A DNA stretch of 64,000 nt. It comes from Neomoorella carbonis (lineage in GTDB: Bacteria; Bacillota; DSM-521; Neomoorellales; Neomoorellaceae). Positions 24,773-32,942 of this stretch are shown here, piece after piece. The notes beneath the pieces were generated by a model. That model was given only the letters and a program-made list of their open reading frames with translations, was not told where the DNA came from and made no database searches. The stretch lies in NCBI RefSeq assembly GCF_045278715.1, contig NZ_CP136420.1, forward strand, positions 930,001-994,000, given 5' to 3'. The first letter of the stretch is position 1, and every line of letters begins with the position of its first letter. Position numbers and translations under genes: made by a program.

Positions 24773-24790
24773 AATTTTTGATAAACGGCA

Positions 24791-24817
24791 GCCGGCAGTT
24801 ATTGCCGGCTTTTTTTT
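24791..24817 (+). terminator. Intrinsic terminator of rpmF
   Basis: GCCGGC (24791-24796) with GCCGGC (24804-24809) and eight T. Confidence 0.93.
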
Positions 24818-24819
24818 GC

Positions 24820-24848
24820 TTGCATAAATCTGCCATAACCATTATACT
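24820..24848 (+). promoter_or_regulatory. Promoter of the fapR-plsX-fab operon
   Basis: TTGCAT (24820-24825), 17-base spacer, TATACT (24843-24848). The expected start is about 24855. Confidence 0.75.
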
Positions 24849-24872
24849 AATACTATGGCCTGGTAATATTAT

Positions 24873-24889
24873 TTGGTACCAGGTATGAG
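24873..24889 (+). promoter_or_regulatory. Candidate FapR operator
   Basis: TTGGTACCAGGTATGAG matches the core of the FapR palindrome (TTAGTACC-x-GGTACTAA type; GTACC.GGTA retained). It lies between the promoter and the fapR start, overlapping the ribosome site, so bound FapR would block elongation or initiation. In Bacillus FapR is released by malonyl-CoA. Confidence 0.65.
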
Positions 24890-24898
24890 GTGAGATTT

Positions 24899-25495
24899 TT
24901 GGTACGCCGGAAAGGCAACAAGGAAGAGCGCCAGGAGGCCCTGCGCCGCTACCTGCGCAACAACCCTTTCGCCACCGATGAAGAGCTGGCGGAAAAATTT
25001 AAAGTCAGCATACCCACCATACGCCTGGACCGCCTGGCCCTGGGGATCCCCGAGGTCCGGGAGCGCATCATGGCCATGGCCCGGGAAGCCAGGTCGCGGA
25101 TGCGGGGGGTGACGGCGGAAGAGCTGGTGGGTGATCTGGTGGAACTGCAACCGGGAATAATGGGCATTTCTATCCTGGAGGTCACCCCCCAGATGCTGGT
25201 TCAGCCGGCCGGCGTTGCCCGCGGCCATTATCTTTTTGCCCAGGCCCATTCCCTGGCCCTGGCGACTGCCGGAGCCGAGGTCGTCCTTACCAGCAGCGCC
25301 AGGGTGCGCTACCGGCGGCCGGTATATGCCGGCGAGAGGGTTATTGCCAGGGCCATGGTCAAGGTTAAAAAGGATTCAACCTGCCTGGTATCAGTTCATT
25401 CCCGGGTTAATGGGGAGATTGTCTTTAAAGGCCAGTTTATAATTATAACTCCGGAGAATATAAAAGGAAGCCAGCGTGAGGCGCCGACAATCTAA
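24899..25495 (+). CDS. fapR: Fatty acid biosynthesis transcriptional repressor FapR
   Basis: Malonyl-CoA-responsive repressor of fatty acid and phospholipid genes. N-terminal HTH (NNPFATDEELAEKFKVSIPTIRLDRLALGIPE) and C-terminal hot-dog thioesterase-like effector domain (GHYLFAQAHSLALA, ARVRYRRPVYAGERVIARA). TTG 24899 is preceded by GAGGTGAGA at a good distance, giving 198 residues; GTG 24890 inside that sequence is a less likely start. First gene of the fab operon, with a matching operator upstream. Confidence 0.94.
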   Translation: MVRRKGNKEERQEALRRYLRNNPFATDEELAEKFKVSIPTIRLDRLALGIPEVRERIMAMAREARSRMRGVTAEELVGDLVELQPGIMGISILEVTPQMLVQPAGVARGHYLFAQAHSLALATAGAEVVLTSSARVRYRRPVYAGERVIARAMVKVKKDSTCLVSVHSRVNGEIVFKGQFIIITPENIKGSQREAPTI

Positions 25496-25512
25496 TACGG
25501 AGGCGGGACTGA

Positions 25513-26532
25513 TTGCAAATAGCCGTTGATGCTATGGGGGGCGATCATGCTCCCGGGGAAATTGTCCGGGGAGCGGTGGCCGCTGCCAGGGAAAAGATAG
25601 CCGATATTATCCTGGTAGGAGATAAAAGGCGGTTGGAACCGGAACTTAACCCCTTACATCCCCCCGCCAATTTAGAAATTGTCCATACCGAACAGGTTGT
25701 GGCCATGGATGAACAGCCGGCCCTGGCGCTGCGGCGCAAGCGGGAAGCATCAATAATAGTCGCTACCCGTCTGGTCAAAGAAGGGCGGGCGGCAGCCGTT
25801 GTTTCGGCGGGCAGTACCGGGGCCCAGATGGCAGCAGCCCTCCTGATTTTAGGCCGCAGCGGCAAAATCCAGCGACCGGCCATTGCCACCATTATCCCTA
25901 CCCTAAAAGGGCCCAAACTTTTACTCGACGCCGGGGCGAATGTCGACTGCCGGCCCGAACACCTCTATGAGTTTGCTTTAATGGGCAATGTTTATGCGGC
26001 CAGGGTAATGGGTATCCGCGAGCCCCGGGTGGGAATGCTCAATATCGGCACCGAAGCTTGCAAGGGAAATGAACAGACCCTGGGAGCTTATAACCTGTTA
26101 AAGGATGCGCCCTTAAATTTTATCGGCAATATTGAAGGCCGGGATATTTTAGCCGGCGACACGGATGTCATCGTCTGCGACGGGTTTGTAGGTAATGTTC
26201 TGTTGAAATTTGGTGAAGGGATGGCCCAGGCCCTCTTTACCATGATCGGTCGGGAAATTAAAAACAGCTTCCGGGCCAGGCTCGGGGCGGCTCTGGTATT
26301 ACCTGCTTTACGAGGCTTGAAAAAACAAGTGGATTATACCGAATACGGCGGTGCTCCCCTCCTGGGCGTCCAGGGCGTTAGCATCATCTGCCACGGTAGT
26401 TCCAACGCCCGGGCCATAAAAAACGCCATTAAGGTCGCCGTTCGCTGTGTCGAACAGGGACTGGTAACAGGTTTGGGGCAGTTACCGGGTTTGAGCGGTG
26501 ACGGGGAGGTAGTTAAATGCCAGCCCTATTAA
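25513..26532 (+). CDS. plsX: Phosphate acyltransferase PlsX
   Basis: Forms acyl-phosphate from acyl-ACP for phospholipid synthesis. 339 residues; N-terminal IAVDAMGGDHAPGEIV, then SAGSTGAQMAAALLILGR, PTLKGPKLLLDAGANVDC and VCDGFVGNVLLKFGEG. It starts at TTG 25513 behind GGAGGCGGG and overlaps fabH by 16 bases. Confidence 0.97.
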   Translation: MQIAVDAMGGDHAPGEIVRGAVAAAREKIADIILVGDKRRLEPELNPLHPPANLEIVHTEQVVAMDEQPALALRRKREASIIVATRLVKEGRAAAVVSAGSTGAQMAAALLILGRSGKIQRPAIATIIPTLKGPKLLLDAGANVDCRPEHLYEFALMGNVYAARVMGIREPRVGMLNIGTEACKGNEQTLGAYNLLKDAPLNFIGNIEGRDILAGDTDVIVCDGFVGNVLLKFGEGMAQALFTMIGREIKNSFRARLGAALVLPALRGLKKQVDYTEYGGAPLLGVQGVSIICHGSSNARAIKNAIKVAVRCVEQGLVTGLGQLPGLSGDGEVVKCQPY

Positions 26533-27533
26533 GGCCCGTCGGTATTGTCGGGACGGGGTCCTGCCTGCCGGAACGCGTCCTGACCAATACCGAACTGGAG
26601 CAGATGGTGGATACAAGCGATGAATGGATTCGCACCCGGACCGGTATCCGGGAACGGCGGATAGCAGATCAGGATACAGCTGCTTCCGACCTGGCCGTCC
26701 CGGCGGCGGCAAGAGCCCTGGCCATGGCCGGGCTACCGGCAGAAGCTGTGGATTTAATTATTGTTGCTACCGTAACTCCTGATACCCTTTTTCCGGCTAC
26801 GGCCTGCCTGGTTCAGGAGCGCCTGGGAGTTAAGGGCGGCGCCGCCTTTGACCTTTCAGCCGGCTGCAGCGGTTTTATCTATGCCCTGGCAGCCGCCAGC
26901 CAGTTTATAGCTACCGGGGTTTACCAGACGGCCCTGGTGATCGGTGTCGAGATTCTGAGTAAGATTATCAACTGGCAGGACCGCAGTACCTGCGTCCTCT
27001 TTGGGGACGGCGCCGGCGCTGTTGTCCTCCGGGCCGTGCCTCCGGGGGAAGGCATCCTGGGCCTGCACCTGGGAGCCGATGGTGGCGGGGGTTCCCTTCT
27101 CACCCTCCCGGCGGGAGGATCGCGCCTGCCGGCCAATTCCAGTACCGTCGAGAAGCATCTGCATACCATCCATATGAACGGGCCGGAAGTGTTCAAATTT
27201 GCTGTACGGGTCATGGGAGAGGCTTCCCTGAAGGCCCTGGAGCAGGCGGGTTTAAGAAAAGAAGAGGTAGACTTTTTAATTCCCCACCAGGCCAACATGC
27301 GCATTATCGAAGCAGCCACCAAACGCCTGGGCCTGGCGCGGGAGAAGGTTTACGTCAATCTAGACCGTTATGGTAATATGTCCAGCGCTTCCATCCCGGT
27401 GGCCCTGGATGAAGCCTGCCGGGAAGGCAGGCTAAAGCGCGGCGATAAAGTAGTGCTGGTGGCCTTTGGCGCCGGCCTCACGTGGGGGGCCGCCGTATTG
27501 AGTTGGAGCCTGACAAGCCCGGAAAGGAGTTGA
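26517..27533 (+). CDS. fabH: 3-oxoacyl-ACP synthase III
   Basis: Starts fatty acid chains from acyl-CoA and malonyl-ACP. 338 residues with the catalytic triad visible: Cys in DLSAGCSGFIYAL, His in LIPHQANMRI and Asn in RYGNMSSAS. Also TRTGIRERRI near the N terminus. ATG 26517 lies within the plsX end, with GGGGAGG upstream. Confidence 0.97.
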   Translation: MPALLRPVGIVGTGSCLPERVLTNTELEQMVDTSDEWIRTRTGIRERRIADQDTAASDLAVPAAARALAMAGLPAEAVDLIIVATVTPDTLFPATACLVQERLGVKGGAAFDLSAGCSGFIYALAAASQFIATGVYQTALVIGVEILSKIINWQDRSTCVLFGDGAGAVVLRAVPPGEGILGLHLGADGGGGSLLTLPAGGSRLPANSSTVEKHLHTIHMNGPEVFKFAVRVMGEASLKALEQAGLRKEEVDFLIPHQANMRIIEAATKRLGLAREKVYVNLDRYGNMSSASIPVALDEACREGRLKRGDKVVLVAFGAGLTWGAAVLSWSLTSPERS

Positions 27534-27538
27534 GTTTT

Positions 27539-28477
27539 ATGCTGCGGACTGCCCTTTGCGATCTCCTGGGGATTACCTATCCTATTATCCAGGGCGGCAT
27601 GGCCTGGGTAGCTACCGGCGAGCTGGCGGCAGCAGTTTCCGCGGCCGGTGGTCTGGGGATTATTGGTGCCGGCAATGCGCCGCCGGAAGCAGTACGCCAG
27701 GAGATTCGCAAGGTGCGGGAACGGACAGACCGCCCCTTCGGTGTTAATATTTACTATATGTCACCCTATGTGGAAGAACTCATTGATCTGGTCTGCGCCG
27801 AAAAGGTGCCGGTGGTTACAACCGGTGCCGGCAATCCCGGCAAACACCTGCCCAAATTAAAGGCCGCCGGCGTTAAAGTAATCCCGGTAGTAGCTTCCGT
27901 GGCCCTGGCGAAAAGGCTGGAACGGCTGGGGGTGGATGCCCTGGTAGCCGAAGGTATGGAGTGCGGCGGCCATATCGGGGAAATCGCCACCATGCCTCTG
28001 GTGCCCCAGATTGTTGATGCTGTACATATTCCCGTAATTGCCGCCGGCGGGATTGCCGACGGCCGCGGCCTGGCGGCAGCCCTGGCCCTGGGGGCGGCCG
28101 GCGTACAGATGGGGACCCGCTTTATCTGCGCCGAGGAGTGTACCGTCCATCCTAATTATAAAGAGGCTGTCTTAAAGGCCGGGGACCGGGACGCCGTCGT
28201 TACCGGCATGCCGGGGCACTATGTCCGGGTGCTGAAAAATAAATTAACCCGGCAGTTTGAAGAGCTGGCCGCCCGGGGTGCCTCCTGGGAAGAGATGGAC
28301 CGCCTGGGTGCCGGCAAGCTTCGGGCGGCGGTCGAAGGCGATGTGGAGTACGGCTCCCTCATGGCCGGCCAGAGTGCGGCCCTGGTGCGGGAAATCAAAC
28401 CCGCAGCGGCGATAATTGAAGAAGTAATGGCTGAAGCAGAAGCGATCATCTCCCGCCTCGGCAAGCTGGTGAGGTAA
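27539..28477 (+). CDS. fabK: FMN-dependent enoyl-ACP reductase FabK
   Basis: Performs the last reduction of the elongation cycle; FabK is the flavin enzyme that replaces FabI. The start ATG 27539 has AAAGGAG 9 bases upstream, giving 312 residues (a frame from 27482 overlaps fabH and is not preferred). TIM barrel of the nitronate-monooxygenase superfamily with YPIIQGGMAWVA, GVNIYYM, VVTTGAGNPGK, AEGMECGGHIG and IAAGGIADGRGLAAALALGA. No fabI is present in the cluster. Confidence 0.95.
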   Translation: MLRTALCDLLGITYPIIQGGMAWVATGELAAAVSAAGGLGIIGAGNAPPEAVRQEIRKVRERTDRPFGVNIYYMSPYVEELIDLVCAEKVPVVTTGAGNPGKHLPKLKAAGVKVIPVVASVALAKRLERLGVDALVAEGMECGGHIGEIATMPLVPQIVDAVHIPVIAAGGIADGRGLAAALALGAAGVQMGTRFICAEECTVHPNYKEAVLKAGDRDAVVTGMPGHYVRVLKNKLTRQFEELAARGASWEEMDRLGAGKLRAAVEGDVEYGSLMAGQSAALVREIKPAAAIIEEVMAEAEAIISRLGKLVR

Positions 28478-28500
28478 AAATATCTTCGGAGGAGTTCTTT

Positions 28501-29439
28501 ATGTCAGGCATAGTCTTTGTCTTCCCCGGCCAGGGGTCCCAGTATGTAGGTATGGGGCAGGAGCTGGCCGAACGGTATCCTGAGGCAGCTGCCGTCTTTC
28601 AAGAAGCTGAAGCCGCTCTGGGGTGGCCGGTGGATAAACTCTGCTTTACAGGGCCGGCGGAAGAACTCACCCGGACGGAAAATACCCAGCCGGCAGTGCT
28701 GACGGTAAGCATTGCCTGCTACCGCGTCCTGGAGGCCCACGGGCTCAGGCCCGGGGCAGTAGCCGGCCACAGCCTGGGGGAGTACAGCGCCCTGGTGGCA
28801 GCCGGCAGCCTTACCTTTAGCGAAGCAGTCAAGCTGGTGGCCAAACGGGCGCAGCTAATGGCCACGGCTGTACCGGCAGGCCGGGGCGGTATGGTGGCCG
28901 TGCTGGGCCTGGAAGCAGAAAAAGTAGCCGCTCTCTGCCGGGAGGTAAAGGAAGGCATAGCCGAAGCGGCAAACTTCAACGCCCCGGGACAGGTGGTAGT
29001 TGCCGGTGACCGCGAGGGGCTTGCGGCCCTATCTTCCCTGGCTAAAGAAGCAGGAGCTAAAAGGGTAGTACCCCTCCAGGTGAGCGGCCCCTTCCATTCC
29101 AGCCTGATGGCACCGGCAGCCCGGGAACTGGCTGCTGTTTTAAACCAGGTTCCCCTGGCCGATCCCCTGGTGCCCCTGGTAAGCAATGTAACGGCCGGCT
29201 ATGTTTACACAGCAGCCCAGGTCAGGGAGAATCTGATTAAGCAGGTAGCCAGCCCGGTGCGCTGGGAGGAGAGTGTCCGCCGCCTGCTGGCCGATGGTTA
29301 CCGCACTTTTATCGAAGTAGGACCGGGCAATGTTTTAAGCGGGCTCATCAAGCGCATCGACCGCCAGGCTACCATCAGCCAGGTAGAAAATATTCAGACG
29401 CTGGATAAAACCCTTGCTTTACTTCAGGAGGCTAAATAA
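28501..29439 (+). CDS. fabD: Malonyl-CoA:ACP transacylase
   Basis: Loads malonyl groups on acyl carrier protein. 312 residues; FPGQGSQYVGMG at the N terminus, active-site AGHSLGEYSALVAAG, and the His region VSGPFHSSLM. CGGAGGAG precedes ATG 28501. It is separated from fabG by 1 base. Confidence 0.97.
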   Translation: MSGIVFVFPGQGSQYVGMGQELAERYPEAAAVFQEAEAALGWPVDKLCFTGPAEELTRTENTQPAVLTVSIACYRVLEAHGLRPGAVAGHSLGEYSALVAAGSLTFSEAVKLVAKRAQLMATAVPAGRGGMVAVLGLEAEKVAALCREVKEGIAEAANFNAPGQVVVAGDREGLAALSSLAKEAGAKRVVPLQVSGPFHSSLMAPAARELAAVLNQVPLADPLVPLVSNVTAGYVYTAAQVRENLIKQVASPVRWEESVRRLLADGYRTFIEVGPGNVLSGLIKRIDRQATISQVENIQTLDKTLALLQEAK

Positions 29440-29440
29440 A

Positions 29441-30190
29441 ATGGAATTGCAGGATCAGGTAGCAATTGTCACCGGAGCCTCCCGGGGGATAGGCCGGGCT
29501 ACGGCCCTGCGTCTGGCCAGGGCCGGTGCCAGGGTGGTGGTCAATTATGTCCACCAGGCTGAGGCGGCGGCAGAGGTAGTGGCCGCTATCGAGGAGGGCG
29601 GTGGCCAGGCCATTGCCGTTGCCGCTGATGTGGGCGATTACGAAGCGGCCAGGAATTTAATCCAGGCAGCCCTGGATCATTTTGGCCGGCTGGATATCCT
29701 GGTCAACAATGCCGGTATAGCCCGGGATAACCTGGCGGCCCGCTTGAAACCGGAAGACTGGGCTGCCGTTCTCCAGACCAACCTGACCGGAGTTTTCAAT
29801 TGCTGCCAGGCCGCCTTGAAGCCAATGCTCCGCCAGCGCCAGGGACGGATTATTAACCTGACTTCGGTCGTAGGCCTGCGCGGTAATGCCGGCCAGGTGA
29901 ATTATGCCGCAGCCAAGGCCGGGGTTATCGGTTTTACCAAAGCCCTGGCTAAAGAGGTGGCCTCGCGGGGCATCCTGGTCAATGCCGTCGCTCCGGGTTT
30001 TATCACTACGGAAATGACAGCGGCTTTAAACGAGGCGGCCCGGGAAGAATTTTACCGCCATATACCCCTGGGGCGCCCCGGCGAGCCGGAAGAAGTAGCC
30101 GAGGTAATTTTTTTCCTGGCTTCGCCAGGGGCCAGGTATATTACCGGTCAGGTGCTTACTGTTGACGGGGGGTTAACCCTGGCCCTGTAA
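29441..30190 (+). CDS. fabG: 3-oxoacyl-ACP reductase
   Basis: NADPH-dependent short-chain reductase, 249 residues. TGASRGIGRA cofactor loop, NNAG (LVNNAGIARDN), catalytic Ser in NLTSVVG and YAAAKAG. ATG 29441 follows CAGGAGG; a frame from 29414 overlaps fabD and is not preferred. Confidence 0.97.
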   Translation: MELQDQVAIVTGASRGIGRATALRLARAGARVVVNYVHQAEAAAEVVAAIEEGGGQAIAVAADVGDYEAARNLIQAALDHFGRLDILVNNAGIARDNLAARLKPEDWAAVLQTNLTGVFNCCQAALKPMLRQRQGRIINLTSVVGLRGNAGQVNYAAAKAGVIGFTKALAKEVASRGILVNAVAPGFITTEMTAALNEAAREEFYRHIPLGRPGEPEEVAEVIFFLASPGARYITGQVLTVDGGLTLAL

Positions 30191-30222
30191 GCAGGTTTAA
30201 CCAAGGGAAGGAGGTGAGGCCA

Positions 30223-30456
30223 GTGGAGGTTTTTGAAAAGATCAGGGCTATTGTGGCTGAACAGCTCGGGGTCGAGGAAGACGAAATTACGATGGAAACT
30301 TCCTTTGAAGATTTAAATGCCGATTCCCTGGATATCGTGGAACTTATCATGGCCCTGGAAGAGGAATTTGACCTGGAAATTCCCGACGAAGATGCTGAAA
30401 AGCTGACGACAGTAGGGGCCGCGGTAGCCTATATAAAAGAACATACCAGCAAGTAA
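30223..30456 (+). CDS. acpP: Acyl carrier protein
   Basis: 77-residue acidic four-helix carrier. Phosphopantetheine attaches at S35 in the NADSLDIVEL motif. GTG 30223 is 9 bases after AAGGAGG and gives the family length; GTG 30214 overlaps that sequence and is not preferred. It lies between fabG and fabF as in most Firmicute fab clusters. Confidence 0.96.
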   Translation: MEVFEKIRAIVAEQLGVEEDEITMETSFEDLNADSLDIVELIMALEEEFDLEIPDEDAEKLTTVGAAVAYIKEHTSK

Positions 30457-30466
30457 AACCTGAAAA

Positions 30467-30494
30467 GGAAGTCCCGTGCTTCAACGGGACTTCC
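30467..30494 (+). other. Hairpin between acpP and fabF
   Basis: Perfect 11-bp stem GGAAGTCCCGT (30467-30477) with ACGGGACTTCC (30484-30494), six-base loop, no T run. It may protect the acpP mRNA 3' end or tune the acpP/fabF ratio. A true terminator is unlikely. Confidence 0.55.
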
Positions 30495-30514
30495 CCTTAG
30501 AATGGGGGATAGCT

Positions 30515-31750
30515 TTGCAAAAGCGTGTCGTCATAACCGGCCTGGGAGCCATCACCCCTGTGGGTACCGGAAAAGATAAATTCTGGCAGGCCCTGGTGGC
30601 GGGACAGCCGGGCATTGGCCCCATTACCCGCTTTGATGCCGGGGAAATGGCCGTCCGTTTTGCCGGTGAAGTAAAAGATTTTGACCCGGGAGCCTTCTTT
30701 GATCGCAAAGAAGCCCGGCGCATGGATCGTTTTACCCAATATGCGGTAGCTGCAGCCCGCATGGCGGTAGAAGACGCAAAGCTCGACCTGGAAAAGGAGG
30801 ACCGGGACCGGATAGGGGTTATCTTTGCCACGGGTATCGGTGGTATGGAAACCTTTGAAGAACAAACCCGGGTTCTCCTGGAAAAAGGCCCCAACCGGGT
30901 CAGCCCCTTTTTTGTCCCCATGATGATCGCCAATATGGCCGCCGGGCAAATCTCTATTAATTTAGGTGTCCGCGGGGTAAACTTTACGGTAGTCAATGCC
31001 TGTGCTTCCGGGGCCAATGCCATCGGTGAGGCCTTCCGCACCCTGCAGCGGGGCGATGCTGATGTAATTATCACCGGTGGCAGCGAGGCCAGTGTAACTC
31101 CCCTGACCGTGGCCGGCTTTGCTGCCATGAAGGCGCTGTCCACCCGCAATGAAGAGCCGGAAAAGGCCAGCCGCCCCTTTGACCGGGGCCGGGATGGCTT
31201 TGTCCTGGGCGAGGGCGCGGGGGTAATGATCCTGGAAACCCTGGAACATGCTGCAGCCCGGGGCGCCCGCATCTACGCGGAAGTGGCCGGCTATGGTTGC
31301 ACGGCCGATGCCTATCATATTACGGCCCCGGCCCCCGATGGAGCAGCGGCCAGCCGCGCCATGGCCCTGGCCCTCCAGGATGCAGGTTTACAGCCGGCGG
31401 ATATTGATTACATCAATGCCCACGGTACTTCTACCGAGCTAAACGACCGCCAGGAAACCCAGGCCATTAAAAAAGTCTTTGGTGACCATGCGTACCGGCT
31501 TGCCGTCAGTTCGACCAAGTCAATGACGGGACATCTCCTGGGGGCTGCCGGGGCCATTGAGCTGGTGGCAACGGCTCTGACCGTTTACACCGGTGTCATC
31601 CCACCGACCATTAATTATGAAGAGCCCGACCCCGACTGCGACCTGGACTATGTACCCAATGTAGCCAGGGAGCGGCAGGTTAGGGCGGCTATTTCCAATT
31701 CCTTTGGCTTCGGTGGTCATAACGTCACCGTGGTGCTGCGCAAAATATAG
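30515..31750 (+). CDS. fabF: 3-oxoacyl-ACP synthase II
   Basis: Chain-elongating condensing enzyme. TTG 30515 gives 411 residues starting MQKRVVITGLGAITPVG, the family norm; the longer frame from 30476 runs through the preceding hairpin. Active-site Cys in VNACASGANAIG, His residues in NAHGTSTELND and SMTGHLLGAAGA. Confidence 0.95.
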   Translation: MQKRVVITGLGAITPVGTGKDKFWQALVAGQPGIGPITRFDAGEMAVRFAGEVKDFDPGAFFDRKEARRMDRFTQYAVAAARMAVEDAKLDLEKEDRDRIGVIFATGIGGMETFEEQTRVLLEKGPNRVSPFFVPMMIANMAAGQISINLGVRGVNFTVVNACASGANAIGEAFRTLQRGDADVIITGGSEASVTPLTVAGFAAMKALSTRNEEPEKASRPFDRGRDGFVLGEGAGVMILETLEHAAARGARIYAEVAGYGCTADAYHITAPAPDGAAASRAMALALQDAGLQPADIDYINAHGTSTELNDRQETQAIKKVFGDHAYRLAVSSTKSMTGHLLGAAGAIELVATALTVYTGVIPPTINYEEPDPDCDLDYVPNVARERQVRAAISNSFGFGGHNVTVVLRKI

Positions 31751-31817
31751 CCTGGGCTAACGGCAGACAACTGCCGGCTTCTTGCCTCAGGCTTTCAATA
31801 AAAGGCGGGTTAAAAAA

Positions 31818-32519
31818 TTGGATAACAAAAGACGGGAACAGCTGCAGCAGTTTTTACACCGTTTTCACCTGGATATTGACGGGCTGGAAAGTCTAAATAC
31901 GGCCCTGACCCATCCGACCTACGCCTATGAACACCAGCTTTCCCATGACAACCAGCGGCTGGAGTTCCTGGGTGATGCCGTCCTGGGGCTGGTGATTACT
32001 ACCTATCTTTACCGGGAATTTCCCCACCTGCCGGAAGGGGATTTGACCCGCATGCGGGCGGCCATTGTCTGTGAGGCGAGCCTTGCTAAAGTTGCCCGGC
32101 AGATCGATCTGGGTGAATTGCTCCTTCTGGGGCAGGGAGAAGAAAACAGCGGGGGCCGCCAGCGCTCTTCCAACCTGGCCGATGCCCTGGAAGCAGTGAT
32201 TGGGAGCCTCTACCTGGCCGGGGGGTTAAAAACGGCTCAGGATTTTATCCTGCAGATTTTTACCCCTGCCCTGGAGGTACTTAAAGATACCAGCGTCATT
32301 GACAGCAAGTCGGCCCTGCAGGAGTTGATCCAGAAACGGGGACCGGACAATGTGACCTATAAAATTTTGGAAGAATGGGGACCGGACCACGCCAAGCATT
32401 ATAAGGCCGGCGTATTTTTCCAGAACCGCCTCCTGGCTACCGGCGAAGGGCACAGCAAGAAAGAGGCCGAACAGGAAGCCGCCCGGGCCGCCCTGGCATT
32501 AATAAAGATCCGGGAATAA
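31818..32519 (+). CDS. rnc: Ribonuclease III
   Basis: Double-strand-specific endoribonuclease for rRNA processing. 233 residues from TTG 31818 (AAAGGCGGG upstream); TTG 31782 would add 12 residues. RNase III domain with DNQRLEFLGDAVLGLVI catalytic motif and a second acidic cluster at NLADALEAVIGSLYLAGG; C-terminal dsRNA-binding domain (LQELIQKRG..KKEAEQEAARAAL). The rnc-smc neighbourhood is conserved, here with spoVS between them. Confidence 0.95.
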   Translation: MDNKRREQLQQFLHRFHLDIDGLESLNTALTHPTYAYEHQLSHDNQRLEFLGDAVLGLVITTYLYREFPHLPEGDLTRMRAAIVCEASLAKVARQIDLGELLLLGQGEENSGGRQRSSNLADALEAVIGSLYLAGGLKTAQDFILQIFTPALEVLKDTSVIDSKSALQELIQKRGPDNVTYKILEEWGPDHAKHYKAGVFFQNRLLATGEGHSKKEAEQEAARAALALIKIRE

Positions 32520-32553
32520 TTTGCAATTTAATTTTTTCAGTTCATTCTTTCAG

Positions 32554-32583
32554 GAAGGAATTGGTGGCTCTTATGTCGAATAA
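32554..32583 (+). promoter_or_regulatory. Sigma-H promoter of spoVS
   Basis: GAAGGAATT (32554-32562), 12-base spacer, GTCGAATAA (32575-32583): full match to the RnAGGAwwT-N12-RnnGAATww sigma-H pattern. spoVS is sigma-H controlled in Bacillus subtilis, which agrees. Confidence 0.82.
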
Positions 32584-32625
32584 CATATGGGTTCAAAGGG
32601 CGGTAAAGATAGGGAGGAGGAAGAA

Positions 32626-32886
32626 ATGGAGGTCCTAAAAGTTTCGGCCCAGTCCAATCCTAAAGCCGTAGCTGGAGCCCTGGCAGCTGTCTTCCGTCAA
32701 TACGGTAAGGCCGAAGTCCAGGCCGTTGGAGCAGGAGCCGTTAACCAGGCCGTCAAGGCCATAGCCATTGCCCGGGGTTTTATTGCCCCCAATGGTATCG
32801 ACCTGGTAATGATCCCTGCTTTTACTGAAATTAATATTAATGGTGAAGAAAGAACCGCAATTAAATTTATTGTCGAACCCCGCTGA
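32626..32886 (+). CDS. spoVS: Stage V sporulation protein S
   Basis: 86-residue Alba-fold regulatory protein that affects septation and spore-coat assembly. MEVLKVSAQSNPKAVAGALA and VGAGAVNQAVKAIAIARG are diagnostic. ATG 32626 follows AGGGAGGAGGAAG; the frame from 32587 is not needed. It has its own sigma-H promoter and terminator between rnc and smc. Confidence 0.97.
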   Translation: MEVLKVSAQSNPKAVAGALAAVFRQYGKAEVQAVGAGAVNQAVKAIAIARGFIAPNGIDLVMIPAFTEININGEERTAIKFIVEPR

Positions 32887-32898
32887 GGGTCACGGCAA

Positions 32899-32930
32899 AC
32901 TGCTCTCCGAGCAGTTTTCTTTATTTATTT
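32899..32930 (+). terminator. Intrinsic terminator of spoVS
   Basis: ACTGCTC (32899-32905) with GAGCAGT (32909-32915), then a T-rich tract. The loop is only three bases. Confidence 0.75.
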
Positions 32931-32942
32931 TTGGAGGCCGAA

